Made by a program: the position numbers and the translations under genes | Source: Mesorhizobium zhangyense | GTDB lineage: Bacteria; Pseudomonadota; Alphaproteobacteria; Rhizobiales; Rhizobiaceae | DNA: 64,000 bases | NCBI RefSeq assembly: GCF_011045115.1 | Contig: NZ_JAAKZG010000003.1 | Coordinates: 372,001-436,000, forward strand | Direction of reading: 5' to 3' | In this document: positions 27,098 through 35,939 of the stretch, piece after piece | How the letters are laid out: each line of letters opens with the position of its first letter | Numbering within the stretch: position 1 is the first letter of the stretch | The notes under the pieces: generated by a model | The model's database searches: none | The model's input: only the letters and a program-made list of their open reading frames with translations | What the model was told of the DNA's origin: nothing

Positions 27098-27223
27098 GTG
27101 GACAAAACCTCTCTAATCGCCGAGTTGAGCTGGCTGGCAGCACTTCCGTTTCTGGTGATCGCAATCCGGCTTCACGAGTTGCTGGCCAGGACGGCCACTC
27201 CATCGCCGGTAATTCGCCGATAA
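27098..27223 (+). CDS. Hypothetical 41-residue membrane peptide
   Basis: GTG start preceded by a strong AGGAGGAAG site. The product begins MDKTSLIAELSWLAALPFLV and contains one hydrophobic helix followed by a basic tail ending in VIRR. Not recognised. The strong ribosome-binding site is the main support. Confidence 0.4.
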   Translation: MDKTSLIAELSWLAALPFLVIAIRLHELLARTATPSPVIRR

Positions 27224-27288
27224 AGCCACTCCATGAAAAAGGCGGCTCCTCAGAACCGCCCTTTGCTCGATTGACCTGCCGTCCGGTG

Positions 27289-27627
27289 TTAGCGGCCGGC
27301 GGCGATGCCTGCGATGATACCGGTCGCCATTGAGATCAGCAGATAGTCGTTGTCGACCTTCACCCACTGCTGACCCCTGCCAGGACGCTTCAGTCCGTAG
27401 CGGTGATAATCGCGAACATGCTGCTTTCGCTTCCAGTCGCTCATTCGGCTGCCTTTCGACCACCGATGGTCCTTCGCGAACGGCCTGCGCGCCTCATGCT
27501 TCTTGTTGAAATGCGACGGTCCGCTTTGCTGCTGCATGCCCTGCGGAGGCCGATGGTACTGCTGTGCTTGAGCCATCGGAACTGCAAGCATGGAAAGTGC
27601 CACTGCTGCGAGAACAATTCGTTTCAT
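27289..27627 (-). CDS. RcnB-like secreted protein
   Basis: 112 residues from the ATG at 27627, which has AGAAGGA eight bases upstream; an ATG at 27645 is poorer. Signal peptide MKRIVLAAVALSMLAVPMAQ with cleavage near AQAQ. The mature part is rich in His, Arg, Lys and Trp (RRPFAKDHRWSKGSRMSDWK) and ends with GQQWVKVDNDYLLISMATG, the pattern of RcnB-family periplasmic proteins linked to nickel/cobalt homeostasis in E. coli. The metal role is family inference only; no metal transporter is nearby. Confidence 0.75.
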   Translation of the reverse strand: MKRIVLAAVALSMLAVPMAQAQQYHRPPQGMQQQSGPSHFNKKHEARRPFAKDHRWSKGSRMSDWKRKQHVRDYHRYGLKRPGRGQQWVKVDNDYLLISMATGIIAGIAAGR

Positions 27628-27891
27628 TGGGAGGGTCCTTCTCATTCACGCCTGACTTCTACGTGTCGAAGGGTGAACCGGATATGAACACCAGCATTAA
27701 CAATCCGTAATGTTTTCAAATACTTGTCATATGATTTTAATACGTGCTCACTACAATTCAGCGGTGGCGCACGCTTTCCTCTCCGCAGTGAGTGCCGCCG
27801 CAGATATCGCCGGGCCCCGCGGCGGTTGCAGCGTCGTGAATTTGCATGACGGCGTTTCGGCGGTTACCTTGCCGCCCTCACGGAGTGAAGC

Positions 27892-28323
27892 ATGGATTAT
27901 CGAACAGCCACTACCGCCGACCTTACCGCGATCTTTCGAGACCTGGCCAATCGAATGGCTGACCAGTATGCGACGGCCGGCCTGAATATCGACGAGGTGA
28001 AGGACGAATTCATGATGGCCCTGAGAGAGGGCCGCGGCCATACCTTGATCGAGGACGGGAAACCAGTCGCAATAATCGCATGGCGGGAGATCAATCACGC
28101 AGCTCAAACGGCTTTTGCAGCCCATGAGAGCTTCTTTTCCCGGTCTTCAGTCCGCTTCTGCAAGAAACACATCAGGCGCATCCAGGCTCTCTGCGGGAAC
28201 CTTCCAATCCATTCCTACAGCTGGTCGCACCGGCCGGAAGTCGCGAAGTGGTTCCGCATTCTCGGCTTCAAGGAAGTGGAGCGCGGGAAAGGCTTCGTTA
28301 TCTTCGAACTCGACCCTGAATGA
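27892..28323 (+). CDS. Small GNAT-fold-like protein, phage-type
   Basis: 143 residues from ATG after ACGGAGTGAAGC. It starts MDYRTATTADLTAIFRDLAN and ends with WFRILGFKEVERGKGFVIFE, the layout of short GNAT-like proteins. The middle has KKHIRRIQALCGNLPIHSYS. The length and order resemble small GNAT-fold virion-associated proteins of podoviruses such as T7 gp13. No acetyl-CoA loop of the RxxGxG/A type is obvious, so enzymatic activity is doubtful. No other phage gene is adjacent, so it is probably a single captured gene. Confidence 0.6.
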   Translation: MDYRTATTADLTAIFRDLANRMADQYATAGLNIDEVKDEFMMALREGRGHTLIEDGKPVAIIAWREINHAAQTAFAAHESFFSRSSVRFCKKHIRRIQALCGNLPIHSYSWSHRPEVAKWFRILGFKEVERGKGFVIFELDPE

Positions 28324-28427
28324 TCGTTCTACGTCTCAGATCACCTACGCGCAACGCGAAGGAGATGCCCCAGATCATGCCGCCGAACTACTGGCTGCGC
28401 ACGAGCCGGGGATTGATGATGCTCTAG

Positions 28428-28598
28428 CTATCTCACCAGAGGCTCGAGCGGAGCAATCGAGCGTGCGGATCGGCATCCGCCAGATTCCACCGCCTTAATC
28501 GCACAAAATTGCCTGACGGTTTGCTCGGAAGAACTCGATTGGCAGCCAGAAACAAAGAAGCCAATTGCGAGCGTTGTGCAGATCGAAAGCCATTGCAT
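28428..28598 (-). CDS. Possible small lipoprotein
   Basis: 56 residues from the ATG at 28598 (GTGGAG about ten bases upstream). MQWLSICTTLAIGFFVSGCQ is a lipoprotein signal with the lipobox VSGC; the rest is polar with two more Cys. Not recognised. Short length makes chance possible. Confidence 0.4.
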   Translation of the reverse strand: MQWLSICTTLAIGFFVSGCQSSSSEQTVRQFCAIKAVESGGCRSARSIAPLEPLVR

Positions 28599-28679
28599 TT
28601 GCGATACTCCACGTATGTTCTGCGCGAAGTCTATCACCGAGTGCCGGCAAGTCTAGAAAACAACCTGTGATCGGCGCTC

Positions 28680-28928
28680 TCATCTTGTCGGTATTGGCTG
28701 TGGATCTGGCCCCGGATCGGGCATTGGTCCCGGTGGCGTAGGGGGCATCGGGTCAGGCACTGGCCGCGGCGGTGTTGCTGCTTGTCTCGGTGGCACCCTC
28801 ACCTCGTCGGGATTCGGTAGCGGCTCCTCGTCGGGCAACCTGTCTGGCTCCGGCTCCTCTATCGGGGGCTGTGCCGGCATCGGGTTCGGCAATTCTTCGT
28901 CGTCGTTTGGCCGTTTCGGTCCTGCCAT
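28680..28928 (-). CDS. Proline-rich hypothetical protein
   Basis: 82 residues from the ATG at 28928, preceded by TGGAG at suitable spacing. Nearly all Pro, Glu, Asp and Arg: EELPNPMPAQPPIEEPEPD near the start and PMPPTPPGPMPDPGPDPQP near the end. No signal peptide or membrane segment. Probably disordered and acidic. It belongs to the run of small orphan genes at 26.8-28.9 kb. Function unknown. Confidence 0.5.
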   Translation of the reverse strand: MAGPKRPNDDEELPNPMPAQPPIEEPEPDRLPDEEPLPNPDEVRVPPRQAATPPRPVPDPMPPTPPGPMPDPGPDPQPIPTR

Positions 28929-29066
28929 GGTTTTCTCCATTCATGTCGAAGGACAACCCGGCTGCAGGCGGCATTGTTCCATACGAGAGAACAGGAGTTC
29001 CGTGAAGTTCGGTCACTGATCGGGCGCGCGATGATCGACCGCCGATCTGGCGGGCGTGAGGTCGGC

Positions 29067-29843
29067 TTAAGCCGACGGGGCTGCAATCTGGCCGTAAAGC
29101 AGGCCGCCGGCATCCCTCGCCGCATGCTGAAGCCGCGCAAGCGCCAACTGCGTGATTTCGTCGGTCATGCGCGACGCCGGGCCGAAAACCGACAGCCCTG
29201 CGATCATGCGGCCACCCCGCGCCAGAATAGGCACTGCGACGGCGCGGATACCATCTTCGCGCTCACTGTCATTAAAGGCATGGCCAAGTTCGCGGACTTC
29301 CGCGATCTGGCGCTCCAGCGTGGCACGCTCGACAACGGTATTGCGCGTGAAACGGAGACGTTCCACCGTATCAAGATAATGCGCACGCTGGCGCTCGGAC
29401 ATGAATGCGAGCCAGGTCTTGCCATGGGCAGTGCAATAGGCTTCGAGCCTGCTGCCTACGCGAATATCCACCGACAATTGCCGGCGAGAGACCGCGCGGG
29501 CGATACATACGACCATGTCCGACTGGAAGACCGTCGCCATCGCGGCTTCCTGGAGGTCGGCGGTGATGGCATTGAGAAGCGGCTGCAAGGTCTGCCCAAG
29601 CAGGTCGCCGCCGGTGACCCGATCGCCAAGATCGACGAACACGTAGCTCAGCCGGTAACGGCCCTTCGCCACGGCAACCAGTGCGCCGACATGTTCCAGC
29701 GTCCGCAGGAAGCGATGCGCGGTGACGAAGTTCAGATCGAGCTCGGTCGCCACATCCGTCGTGGTGACCTCATTCCGGTCTTCGTCGAAGAGTTTCAGGA
29801 TGTCGAAGGCCTTGACCACGGAGCCGTTGATCTGGGTGACCAT
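29067..29843 (-). CDS. IclR-family transcriptional regulator (cluster 2)
   Basis: 258 residues from the ATG at 29843; upstream in-frame starts to 29897 are possible. The N-terminal winged helix (about 1-75) reads INGSVVKAFDILKLFDED, TTDVATELDLNFVTAHRFLR. The C-terminal effector domain has RLSYVFVDLGDR, RVGSRLEAYCTAHGKTWLAF and VPILARGGRMIAGLSVFGP. IclR proteins regulate aromatic and acid catabolism, as activator or repressor. It diverges from the TPP enzyme gene; two perfect palindromes lie between them, so it probably controls cluster 2 and itself. Confidence 0.92.
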   Translation of the reverse strand: MVTQINGSVVKAFDILKLFDEDRNEVTTTDVATELDLNFVTAHRFLRTLEHVGALVAVAKGRYRLSYVFVDLGDRVTGGDLLGQTLQPLLNAITADLQEAAMATVFQSDMVVCIARAVSRRQLSVDIRVGSRLEAYCTAHGKTWLAFMSERQRAHYLDTVERLRFTRNTVVERATLERQIAEVRELGHAFNDSEREDGIRAVAVPILARGGRMIAGLSVFGPASRMTDEITQLALARLQHAARDAGGLLYGQIAAPSA

Positions 29844-29901
29844 AGCTTGAGCCTCGCATAGGTGGAAAAGCTTGACCGTCTGCCCGGACATTGCCAAACT
29901 T

Positions 29902-29926
29902 TATTCGGAATAGATATTTCAAATAT
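29902..29926. promoter_or_regulatory. Two adjacent palindromes, candidate IclR operator
   Basis: TATTC-G-GAATA (29902-29912) and ATATTT-C-AAATAT (29914-29926) are both perfect palindromes with centres 13 bases apart, in the divergent region between iclR and the TPP enzyme gene. Confidence 0.55.
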
Positions 29927-29972
29927 AGCAATATATATCGAGGCTGTCGATGCAAACCGTCCAGCAAAGCCG

Positions 29973-31685
29973 ATGAACAAGCGCGAAACAGTCAAGACCG
30001 GAACGATGACAGCCGGCGGAGCCTTGCTGGCGCGGCTGAAAGCGGTCGGCGTGGACTACATCTTCGCCAATTCGGGCACGGATTTTCCGCCGATTATCGA
30101 GGGTCTGGCCGAGGCGGAGGCACGCGGCATTCCGCTACCGCAGGCGCTGGTCATGCCGCATGAATCTGCGGCGATGGGAATGGCGCATGGCTATTATTTG
30201 GCGACGGGCCGGCCGCAGGCTGTGATGGCGCATACAAATGTCGGTCTGGCGAATTGCGCCATCGGCGCGATCAACGCCGCCACCGAGCATATTCCAATGC
30301 TGCTGTTTTCCGGCCGCACGCCGACCACTGAGAAGGGTCATCTTGGATCCCGGACCGTGCCGATCGGCTGGGGCCAAGAAATGCGGGACCAGGCGGCACT
30401 GGTCCGCGAGGCCTGCAAATGGGACTATGAGCTGCGCTTTCCCGAACAGGTGCCCGAGATTGTCGACCGCGCCTATGCCATCGCCAGTTCGGAGCCGCGC
30501 GGGCCGGTCTATGTCAGCCTGCCGCGCGAGGTGCTGTGCGAGACCTGCCCGACGGAAGGGCTGGACAAACCGGCAACGATGGCGCCGGCGCGAGCAGGCG
30601 CCCGCCCCGCCGACATTGAGGCAGCGGCAGCCATTCTGGCTGCGGCGCGACACCCGGTCATCTTCGCGCAGCGCGGCGCTGGCGATGACGCCGGCTTCGA
30701 GGCGCTAAGCGCGCTGGCGCAAGAATGGGCTATTCCCGTTTGCCAATACTGGGCGGTGCAGCTTGCCATACCGACCGACCACCCAATGACTGCCGGTCCC
30801 GACCCCAAGCCGCTTCTCGAACAGGCCGACGCGATCCTGGTTATCGATGCGCTGGCGCCATGGTCGCCTGACATCCATCGACCAAGGGACGATTGCCGTA
30901 TCATCCATCTCGGCCAGGACCCGCTCTACAGCCGCTTTCCCGTCCGTAGCTTTCGCTCCGACATCAGCCTTGCCTGTGACGTTAGCGAAGGCATCCAGGC
31001 CCTGCGCGTGGCGATGGAGCCGTTGCGCGCCGAGGCAATCGCCGCCCGCCGCGATCTGATTGCAGGCGCAAATGCCCACACACGTGCCGCTGCAATAGCG
31101 ACGGCCGAGCGCGGCAACGGCGCGCCGATGAGCAAGGATTGGGTCAGCCTCTGCCTATCGCGCGCAATCGAAGGACGAGAGGCGACAGTGCTTTCCGAAC
31201 TCGGCTGCCCGATGGGGCCAATGACGCTCAAGCATCGCCGCGCCTGGTATCAGGAGCCGCATTCGGGCGGGCTCGGCTGGTCGTTTCCCGCTGGGCTCGG
31301 CATGCAGCTTGCCGACCGCGAGCGCCTTGTCATCGCGACGATGGGTGATGGCTCCTACATCTTTTCCAACCCGGTCGCCTGCCACCAGATCGCCGAGGCG
31401 CTGGAACTGCCGCTGCTGGTGATCATCGTCAACAACGCCGAATGGGGAGCGGTGCGCCAGTCGGTGCTCGGCATCTATCCCGACGGCCATGCCGCGCGCA
31501 CCAACCGCATGCCGTTGACCGGGCTTTCGCCCATACCGGATTTCACCAAGGTCGCCGCCGCAAGCCGCGCCTGGGCGCGAACGGTGACCGACGGCGCTGT
31601 GCTGGAGGAAGCGCTGTCGGATGCGATCCGTCACATCGAAACGCATAGGACGCTCGCCTTGCTGGACGTCCATGTGAGGCCGTGA
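29973..31685 (+). CDS. Thiamine-pyrophosphate-dependent enzyme (decarboxylase/lyase-like)
   Basis: 570 residues. Pyrimidine-binding N-terminal domain with the cofactor-activating Glu64 in MPHESAAMGMAHGY; central domain; C-terminal PP-binding domain with the GDGS...NN motif (MGDGSYIFSNPVACHQIAEA, IIVNNAEWG) near residue 457. It belongs to the acetolactate synthase/benzoylformate decarboxylase superfamily; no acetolactate-specific partner is present. In this context a decarboxylase or C-C lyase making an aldehyde is plausible, with the aldehyde dehydrogenase at 33.0 kb next. The start lacks a clear ribosome-binding site; 30006 is an alternative. Confidence 0.88.
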   Translation: MNKRETVKTGTMTAGGALLARLKAVGVDYIFANSGTDFPPIIEGLAEAEARGIPLPQALVMPHESAAMGMAHGYYLATGRPQAVMAHTNVGLANCAIGAINAATEHIPMLLFSGRTPTTEKGHLGSRTVPIGWGQEMRDQAALVREACKWDYELRFPEQVPEIVDRAYAIASSEPRGPVYVSLPREVLCETCPTEGLDKPATMAPARAGARPADIEAAAAILAAARHPVIFAQRGAGDDAGFEALSALAQEWAIPVCQYWAVQLAIPTDHPMTAGPDPKPLLEQADAILVIDALAPWSPDIHRPRDDCRIIHLGQDPLYSRFPVRSFRSDISLACDVSEGIQALRVAMEPLRAEAIAARRDLIAGANAHTRAAAIATAERGNGAPMSKDWVSLCLSRAIEGREATVLSELGCPMGPMTLKHRRAWYQEPHSGGLGWSFPAGLGMQLADRERLVIATMGDGSYIFSNPVACHQIAEALELPLLVIIVNNAEWGAVRQSVLGIYPDGHAARTNRMPLTGLSPIPDFTKVAAASRAWARTVTDGAVLEEALSDAIRHIETHRTLALLDVHVRP

Positions 31686-31717
31686 ACGCTTTTGCATGAA
31701 CCTGAGGAGGAACCCAC

Positions 31718-32414
31718 ATGCCCGAACTCGCCCGCTCCGAATTCTGGAAAGACCTGAAGCCAATCACCAAGGTGTTCCAGCCGGACGCGCTGCCGGAGGT
31801 CTACACCGAAAACGCAGCGACGGACGACGAGCGCTACTATGTACCCTTCACCGACCGTGTCCTCCCGGCCGCTGTGGATCTCGCCGTCACAGAACAAATG
31901 GTGCGACATACTCATGGCCAAGGGCGCGGGGTTGGTGAACCGGCATTATCACCCGCACGAGGTTTTCGCCTACACGATCTCCGGCAAATGGGGCTATCTC
32001 GAGCACGACTGGACAGCGACCGCCGGCGATTTCGTCTATGAGACCCCGGGCGAGGGTCACACGCTGGTCGCTTATGAGCACAAAGACCCGATGAAGGTGT
32101 TCTTCCAAGTCAAGGGGCCGCTGATCTGGCTCAAGGAGGACGGCGAACCGGATGGCTATTTCGACGTGCACAATTACATCGCGCTCTGCCGCGACCACTA
32201 CGAGAAGGTTGGTTTGGGCCGCGACTACATCGACAAGCTGTTCCGGTGGAGCCGGCTAAATATTCATGCCGCCGTCGACCATCAGCGTCGTGCCGGTGGT
32301 GAAGCTGCTTTGGTCGGACGCCAGATAGAGCACCGAGCGGGCAATCTCATCGGCCGTGCCATGACGGCCGAGCGGGATCATCCCGTTGAAGAAGGCCGCA
32401 CCATCCACGCCTAG
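31718..32414 (+). pseudogene. Frameshifted cupin, 2,4'-dihydroxyacetophenone dioxygenase-like
   Basis: The gene starts well (GAGGAGGAACCCAC then ATG) and encodes MPELARSEFWKDLKPITKVF through YYVPFTD. Near 31856 homology jumps by one base to the next frame, which gives SSRPLWISPSQNKWCDIL, NRHYHPHEVFAYTISGKWGY and the cupin HTLV segment with its metal-binding His residues. One extra base (for example a C in the ACCGACCGTG run) explains it. The second frame also lacks a stop at the expected end (about 32247) and runs 158 bases over the convergent SDR gene to 32414. Either a real mutation or a sequencing error. Relatives cleave aryl hydroxyketones to an aromatic acid and formate. Confidence 0.75.
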
Positions 32415-33017
32415 GGCCTGACCAAGCCCGCCTTCCACCGCATGCTGAAAACCGTTGTCAATCGGCCCGGGATGGATGGTGTTGACCCGGATGCGGCGCG
32501 GCGCAAGTTCCTTGGCGAGGCATCGCATCAGGCCGATCTGGGCGTGCTTGGCGGTGATATAGGCATAGACGCCGGGATCGCCGCGCATGCCGGCAACGCT
32601 CGAGGTGATGATGATGCTGCCACCATCGCGCATTTTCGGCACGGCATATTTTGCCGCCAGGAACGCGCCCCGAACATGCACCGCCTGGACGGCATCGAAA
32701 ACATCCTCGGGATAGGTTTCGATCGGGGCGACGACGCCGAAGTTGCCTGCATTTGAGAACAGCACGTCGATCGGGCCGAAGCGCTTCACTGCGTTTCCGA
32801 CATAGCGGCGGGTGCCTGCCGCATTGGATACGTCGGCGAGAACCGTCTCGACGCGCGCTGCAGGGAGACCGGTGGCTGCCTTTTCCAGCGCGGCCTGTTC
32901 CCGGTCGACGAGCACGACGTTGGCGCCCTCCCTAAGAAACAGGCGCGCTGCCGCTAGCCCCAGGCTGCCTGCACCTCCGGTAATGATGCAGTTCTTGCCT
33001 CCAAGCAGCGCGCCCAT
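32256..33017 (-). CDS. Short-chain dehydrogenase/reductase (cluster 2)
   Basis: 253 residues from the ATG at 33017; a TTG at 33035 is possible because the GGGGGGAGG stretch lies immediately before the ATG. Classical SDR: TGGAGSLGLAAARLF, acidic NAD-selecting residue in VVLVDREQ, FSNAGNFG, catalytic Ser in ITSSVAG and YITAK. Ends with MVDGGMNI. Likely oxidises a secondary alcohol or reduces a ketone in cluster 2. It is downstream of the aldehyde dehydrogenase on the minus strand and convergent with the cupin. Confidence 0.9.
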   Translation of the reverse strand: MGALLGGKNCIITGGAGSLGLAAARLFLREGANVVLVDREQAALEKAATGLPAARVETVLADVSNAAGTRRYVGNAVKRFGPIDVLFSNAGNFGVVAPIETYPEDVFDAVQAVHVRGAFLAAKYAVPKMRDGGSIIITSSVAGMRGDPGVYAYITAKHAQIGLMRCLAKELAPRRIRVNTIHPGPIDNGFQHAVEGGLGQALGVDGAAFFNGMIPLGRHGTADEIARSVLYLASDQSSFTTGTTLMVDGGMNI

Positions 33018-33031
33018 TCCTCCCCCCGGAT

Positions 33032-34483
33032 TCAAATCGGATAATGCAGTGGGCCGTCCTGGATCGTGATCCAGCGCAGCTCGGTGAATTCGGCGATGCC
33101 CGCCTTGCCGCCGAAGCGGCCATAGCCGGAATCCTTGACGCCGCCGAAGGGCATCTGCGCCTCGTCGTGAACGGTCGGGCCGTTGATATGGCAGATACCG
33201 GATTCAATGCGTCGCGCGACCGCCATGGCACGGTTGATGTCGCGTCCGAAGACCGCCGCTGACAGGCCATATTCAGTGTCGTTGGCGACACGCACCGCCT
33301 CATCGACGCTGCCGACACGCACGACGGTGACGACCGGGCCGAAGCTTTCCTCGCCATAGATGCGCATCGAGGGCGTTACCCGGTCGAGCAGCGTTGCCTG
33401 CACGATCGTGCGATCGATGCCGCCGCCGGCCGACAGAACCGCGCCTTTGGAAACGGCGTCGCGTATCAATTGGTCGATCCGGTTTGCCGCCCCGGCATCG
33501 ACGACCGAGCCAAGCGGCGTGTTGCCCTTGCGCGGATCGCCGGCCTCGAGCGAACGCGCCTTGGCGGCAAGTGCCGTCACGAACCGGTCGGCGACTTTCT
33601 CGTCGACGACGATGCGCTCGGTCGACATGCAGATCTGGCCCTGGTTCATATAGGCGCCGAAGGCTGCAGCTGCGACCGCTTCATCGATGTCGGCATCGTC
33701 CAGCACGACGAAAGGCGCCTTGCCGCCAAGTTCGAGCAGAACCGGCTTGAGATAGCGTCCCGCTGTCTCGGCGATGAGGCGGCCGACGCGCGTCGAGCCG
33801 GTAAAATTGACGCGGCGTACGGCTGGATGCGCAATCAGCGCCTCGACAATTTCAGAGGCATCATCGGGCGCATTGGAGATGGCGTTCAACACACCTTCCG
33901 GCAGACCGGCCTCATGCAGCGCATCGACGATCAGGCGATGGGTGCGCGGGCAGATTTCCGAGGTCTTCATAACCACCGTGTTGCCGCAGGCAAGGGGGGC
34001 GGCCAGCGAGCGCACGCCAAGGATGACCGGTGCGTTCCACGGTGCGATCGAAAGCACGACGCCTGCGGCCTGGCGGATGCCCATGGCAAGGCTGCCCGGA
34101 CGGTTCGACGGGATGATCTCGCCGGCAATCTGCGTGGTCAGCGATGCGGCCTCGCGCAGCATGTCGGCGGCGAGCCCGACATTGAACATCGCCCAGCCGG
34201 CGGTAGCACCAGTCTCGGCGGCCATCGCGGCGACGAACTCCGGCGCCTTGGCCTGAAGCTTGTCGGCTGCCGCCAGCAGAATCTTGCGCCGCGCTCCCGG
34301 CCCCGTTGCCGACCATGCGGGAAAGGCCTTGGCCGCGCGGTTGGCGGCGCGGCGCGCATCCTCGACGGTCGCAGCGGCAACCCGCGTGGCGACTTCGCCC
34401 GAAATCGGATTGGCGCGCTCGAAGGTGCGGCCGTCAGAGGCGTCCTGGTCTTCGTTTCCGATCGACAGTCCCAGCACTTCCAT
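33032..34483 (-). CDS. Aldehyde dehydrogenase (cluster 2)
   Basis: 483 residues. Normal ALDH motifs: APWNAPVILGVRSLA, FTGSTRVGRLIAE (unlike the cluster 1 pair, which have FTGGG), catalytic Glu in LELGGKAPFVV and Cys in NQGQICMSTER. It resembles vanillin/benzaldehyde-type dehydrogenases in general layout, but the substrate cannot be fixed. It could oxidise the aldehyde released by the TPP enzyme. It lies nine bases after the LivF-type gene, in the same operon as the second HAAT transporter. Confidence 0.92.
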   Translation of the reverse strand: MEVLGLSIGNEDQDASDGRTFERANPISGEVATRVAAATVEDARRAANRAAKAFPAWSATGPGARRKILLAAADKLQAKAPEFVAAMAAETGATAGWAMFNVGLAADMLREAASLTTQIAGEIIPSNRPGSLAMGIRQAAGVVLSIAPWNAPVILGVRSLAAPLACGNTVVMKTSEICPRTHRLIVDALHEAGLPEGVLNAISNAPDDASEIVEALIAHPAVRRVNFTGSTRVGRLIAETAGRYLKPVLLELGGKAPFVVLDDADIDEAVAAAAFGAYMNQGQICMSTERIVVDEKVADRFVTALAAKARSLEAGDPRKGNTPLGSVVDAGAANRIDQLIRDAVSKGAVLSAGGGIDRTIVQATLLDRVTPSMRIYGEESFGPVVTVVRVGSVDEAVRVANDTEYGLSAAVFGRDINRAMAVARRIESGICHINGPTVHDEAQMPFGGVKDSGYGRFGGKAGIAEFTELRWITIQDGPLHYPI

Positions 34484-34492
34484 TTCTTGTCC

Positions 34493-35218
34493 TCACTTAC
34501 TCGTTTCGGTGTTCATTCCGAGAAAGGCACGCTGCACGGCGGGATCGCGCAGCAGCGCCTCGGCAGTGTCCTCGCCAACGATGCGGCCTGCCTCCATCAG
34601 GTAGCCGCGATCGGCGATCGACAGGCTGACCTTGACGTTCTGCTCCACGATGATCAGCCCGACACCGGTTTCCCTGACGCGCCGCAACGTTGCAAAGAGT
34701 TCCGTCACGACGACAGGCGCGAGGCCGAGGCTCGGTTCGTCCAGCATCAGGAAATCCGGGGCCGACATCAGCGCGCGGCCTATCGCCACCATCTGCTGCT
34801 CGCCACCGGACATGGTGTTGGCATATTGCGCGCGGCGCTGGGCGAGCTTCGGGAAAAGCTCGTAGACGAAGGCGCGGCGCGAGGATTCACCGTTGCGGGC
34901 ACGCTTGGCATAAGCGCCGAGCAGCAGGTTTTCCTCGACCGTCAGATCGCCGAAGATGCCCCTGCCCTCCGGCACCAGCGCGACGCCCATTTCCACGATC
35001 TCATGCGCCGGACGCCCTGTCAGCACCCGACCTTCCAGCGCGATCGAGGAACCGGCGACCGGCTTGACCATGCCGGCAATCGACTTCAGCAGCGAGGATT
35101 TTCCGGCGCCATTGGCCCCGAGAATGACGACCGTCTCGCCCTTGGCTGCGCGCAGGTTCACCTGGTCCAGCGCCAGATGCTGGCCGTAGCGTAGGGAAAG
35201 ATCGCCGATCTCAAGCAT
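34493..35218 (-). CDS. HAAT ABC transporter ATPase, LivF type (cluster 2)
   Basis: 241 residues from the ATG at 35218, where LivF proteins start (MLEIGDLSLRYGQ) and which overlaps the LivG stop by 8 bases. Walker A GANGAGKSSLLK, signature TMSGGEQQMVAIGRALM, Walker B FLMLDEPSLGLAP, all intact, in contrast to the Arg-substituted P-loop of the cluster 1 protein. ATPase half of the second HAAT importer. Confidence 0.92.
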   Translation of the reverse strand: MLEIGDLSLRYGQHLALDQVNLRAAKGETVVILGANGAGKSSLLKSIAGMVKPVAGSSIALEGRVLTGRPAHEIVEMGVALVPEGRGIFGDLTVEENLLLGAYAKRARNGESSRRAFVYELFPKLAQRRAQYANTMSGGEQQMVAIGRALMSAPDFLMLDEPSLGLAPVVVTELFATLRRVRETGVGLIIVEQNVKVSLSIADRGYLMEAGRIVGEDTAEALLRDPAVQRAFLGMNTETSK

Positions 35219-35939
35219 GTTCGGCTCCAAGATAGGCGCGCACCACTTCCGCGTCGGCCAGCACATCGGCGGTACGGCCGTCGGCGATGGTTTTTCCCGC
35301 ATTCATGACGACGCAGCGTCCGCACAGCGCGCGCACGGCGTCCATGACGTGCTCGACCAGAAGCACGGTGACGCCGCGCTCGCCCAGCGATGCGACCAGA
35401 TCGATGCCGATGCGAAGCTCGGTCGGGTTCAAGCCCGCCAGCCACTCGTCAAGCAGCAGCACAGCCGGATCGGCGGCGAGCGCACGCGCCAGTTCCATGC
35501 GCTTCTGGTCGATATAGGTCAGGCGCTCGGCGGTTTCGTCGGCGCGATCGGCAAGCCCGACCTGTTCGAGACGAGCCAGCGCCTCGTCCCGGGCCACCGT
35601 GCCCCATAGCCGGCGACGCCCAAAAGCCAAAGCGGCGACGACGTTTTCCAGAACACTCAGCGACGGCAGGATGCGGACGAGCTGGAAGGTTCGCGCAACG
35701 CCTTTCAAGGCGATGCGATTGGGCGAAAGACCGGTCAGCGTCTCGCCATTCAGCATGACCGTGCCGCGCGTTGGCGGCAGCAGGCCGGAGACCATGTTTA
35801 GCACCGTGGTCTTGCCCGAACCGTTGGGGCCGAGAAGGCCGACGACCTCGCCCTTGTCCATCGAGAAGGTGACGCCATCAACCGCCGTCAGGCCGCCGAA
35901 CTGCTTGGTAAGGCCGGAAATCTCTAGAAGCGTCGTCAT
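35211..35939 (-). CDS. HAAT ABC transporter ATPase, LivG type (cluster 2)
   Basis: 242 residues. Walker A GPNGSGKTTVLN is intact. The signature region is LTYIDQKRMELARAL, a LivG-type degenerate signature. Walker B is VLLLDEWLAGLNP, with Trp where Pro is usual after the catalytic Glu. Switch His in LVEHVMDAVR. Paired with the LivF-type protein. It overlaps the permease gene by 4 bases. Confidence 0.92.
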   Translation of the reverse strand: MTTLLEISGLTKQFGGLTAVDGVTFSMDKGEVVGLLGPNGSGKTTVLNMVSGLLPPTRGTVMLNGETLTGLSPNRIALKGVARTFQLVRILPSLSVLENVVAALAFGRRRLWGTVARDEALARLEQVGLADRADETAERLTYIDQKRMELARALAADPAVLLLDEWLAGLNPTELRIGIDLVASLGERGVTVLLVEHVMDAVRALCGRCVVMNAGKTIADGRTADVLADAEVVRAYLGAEHA

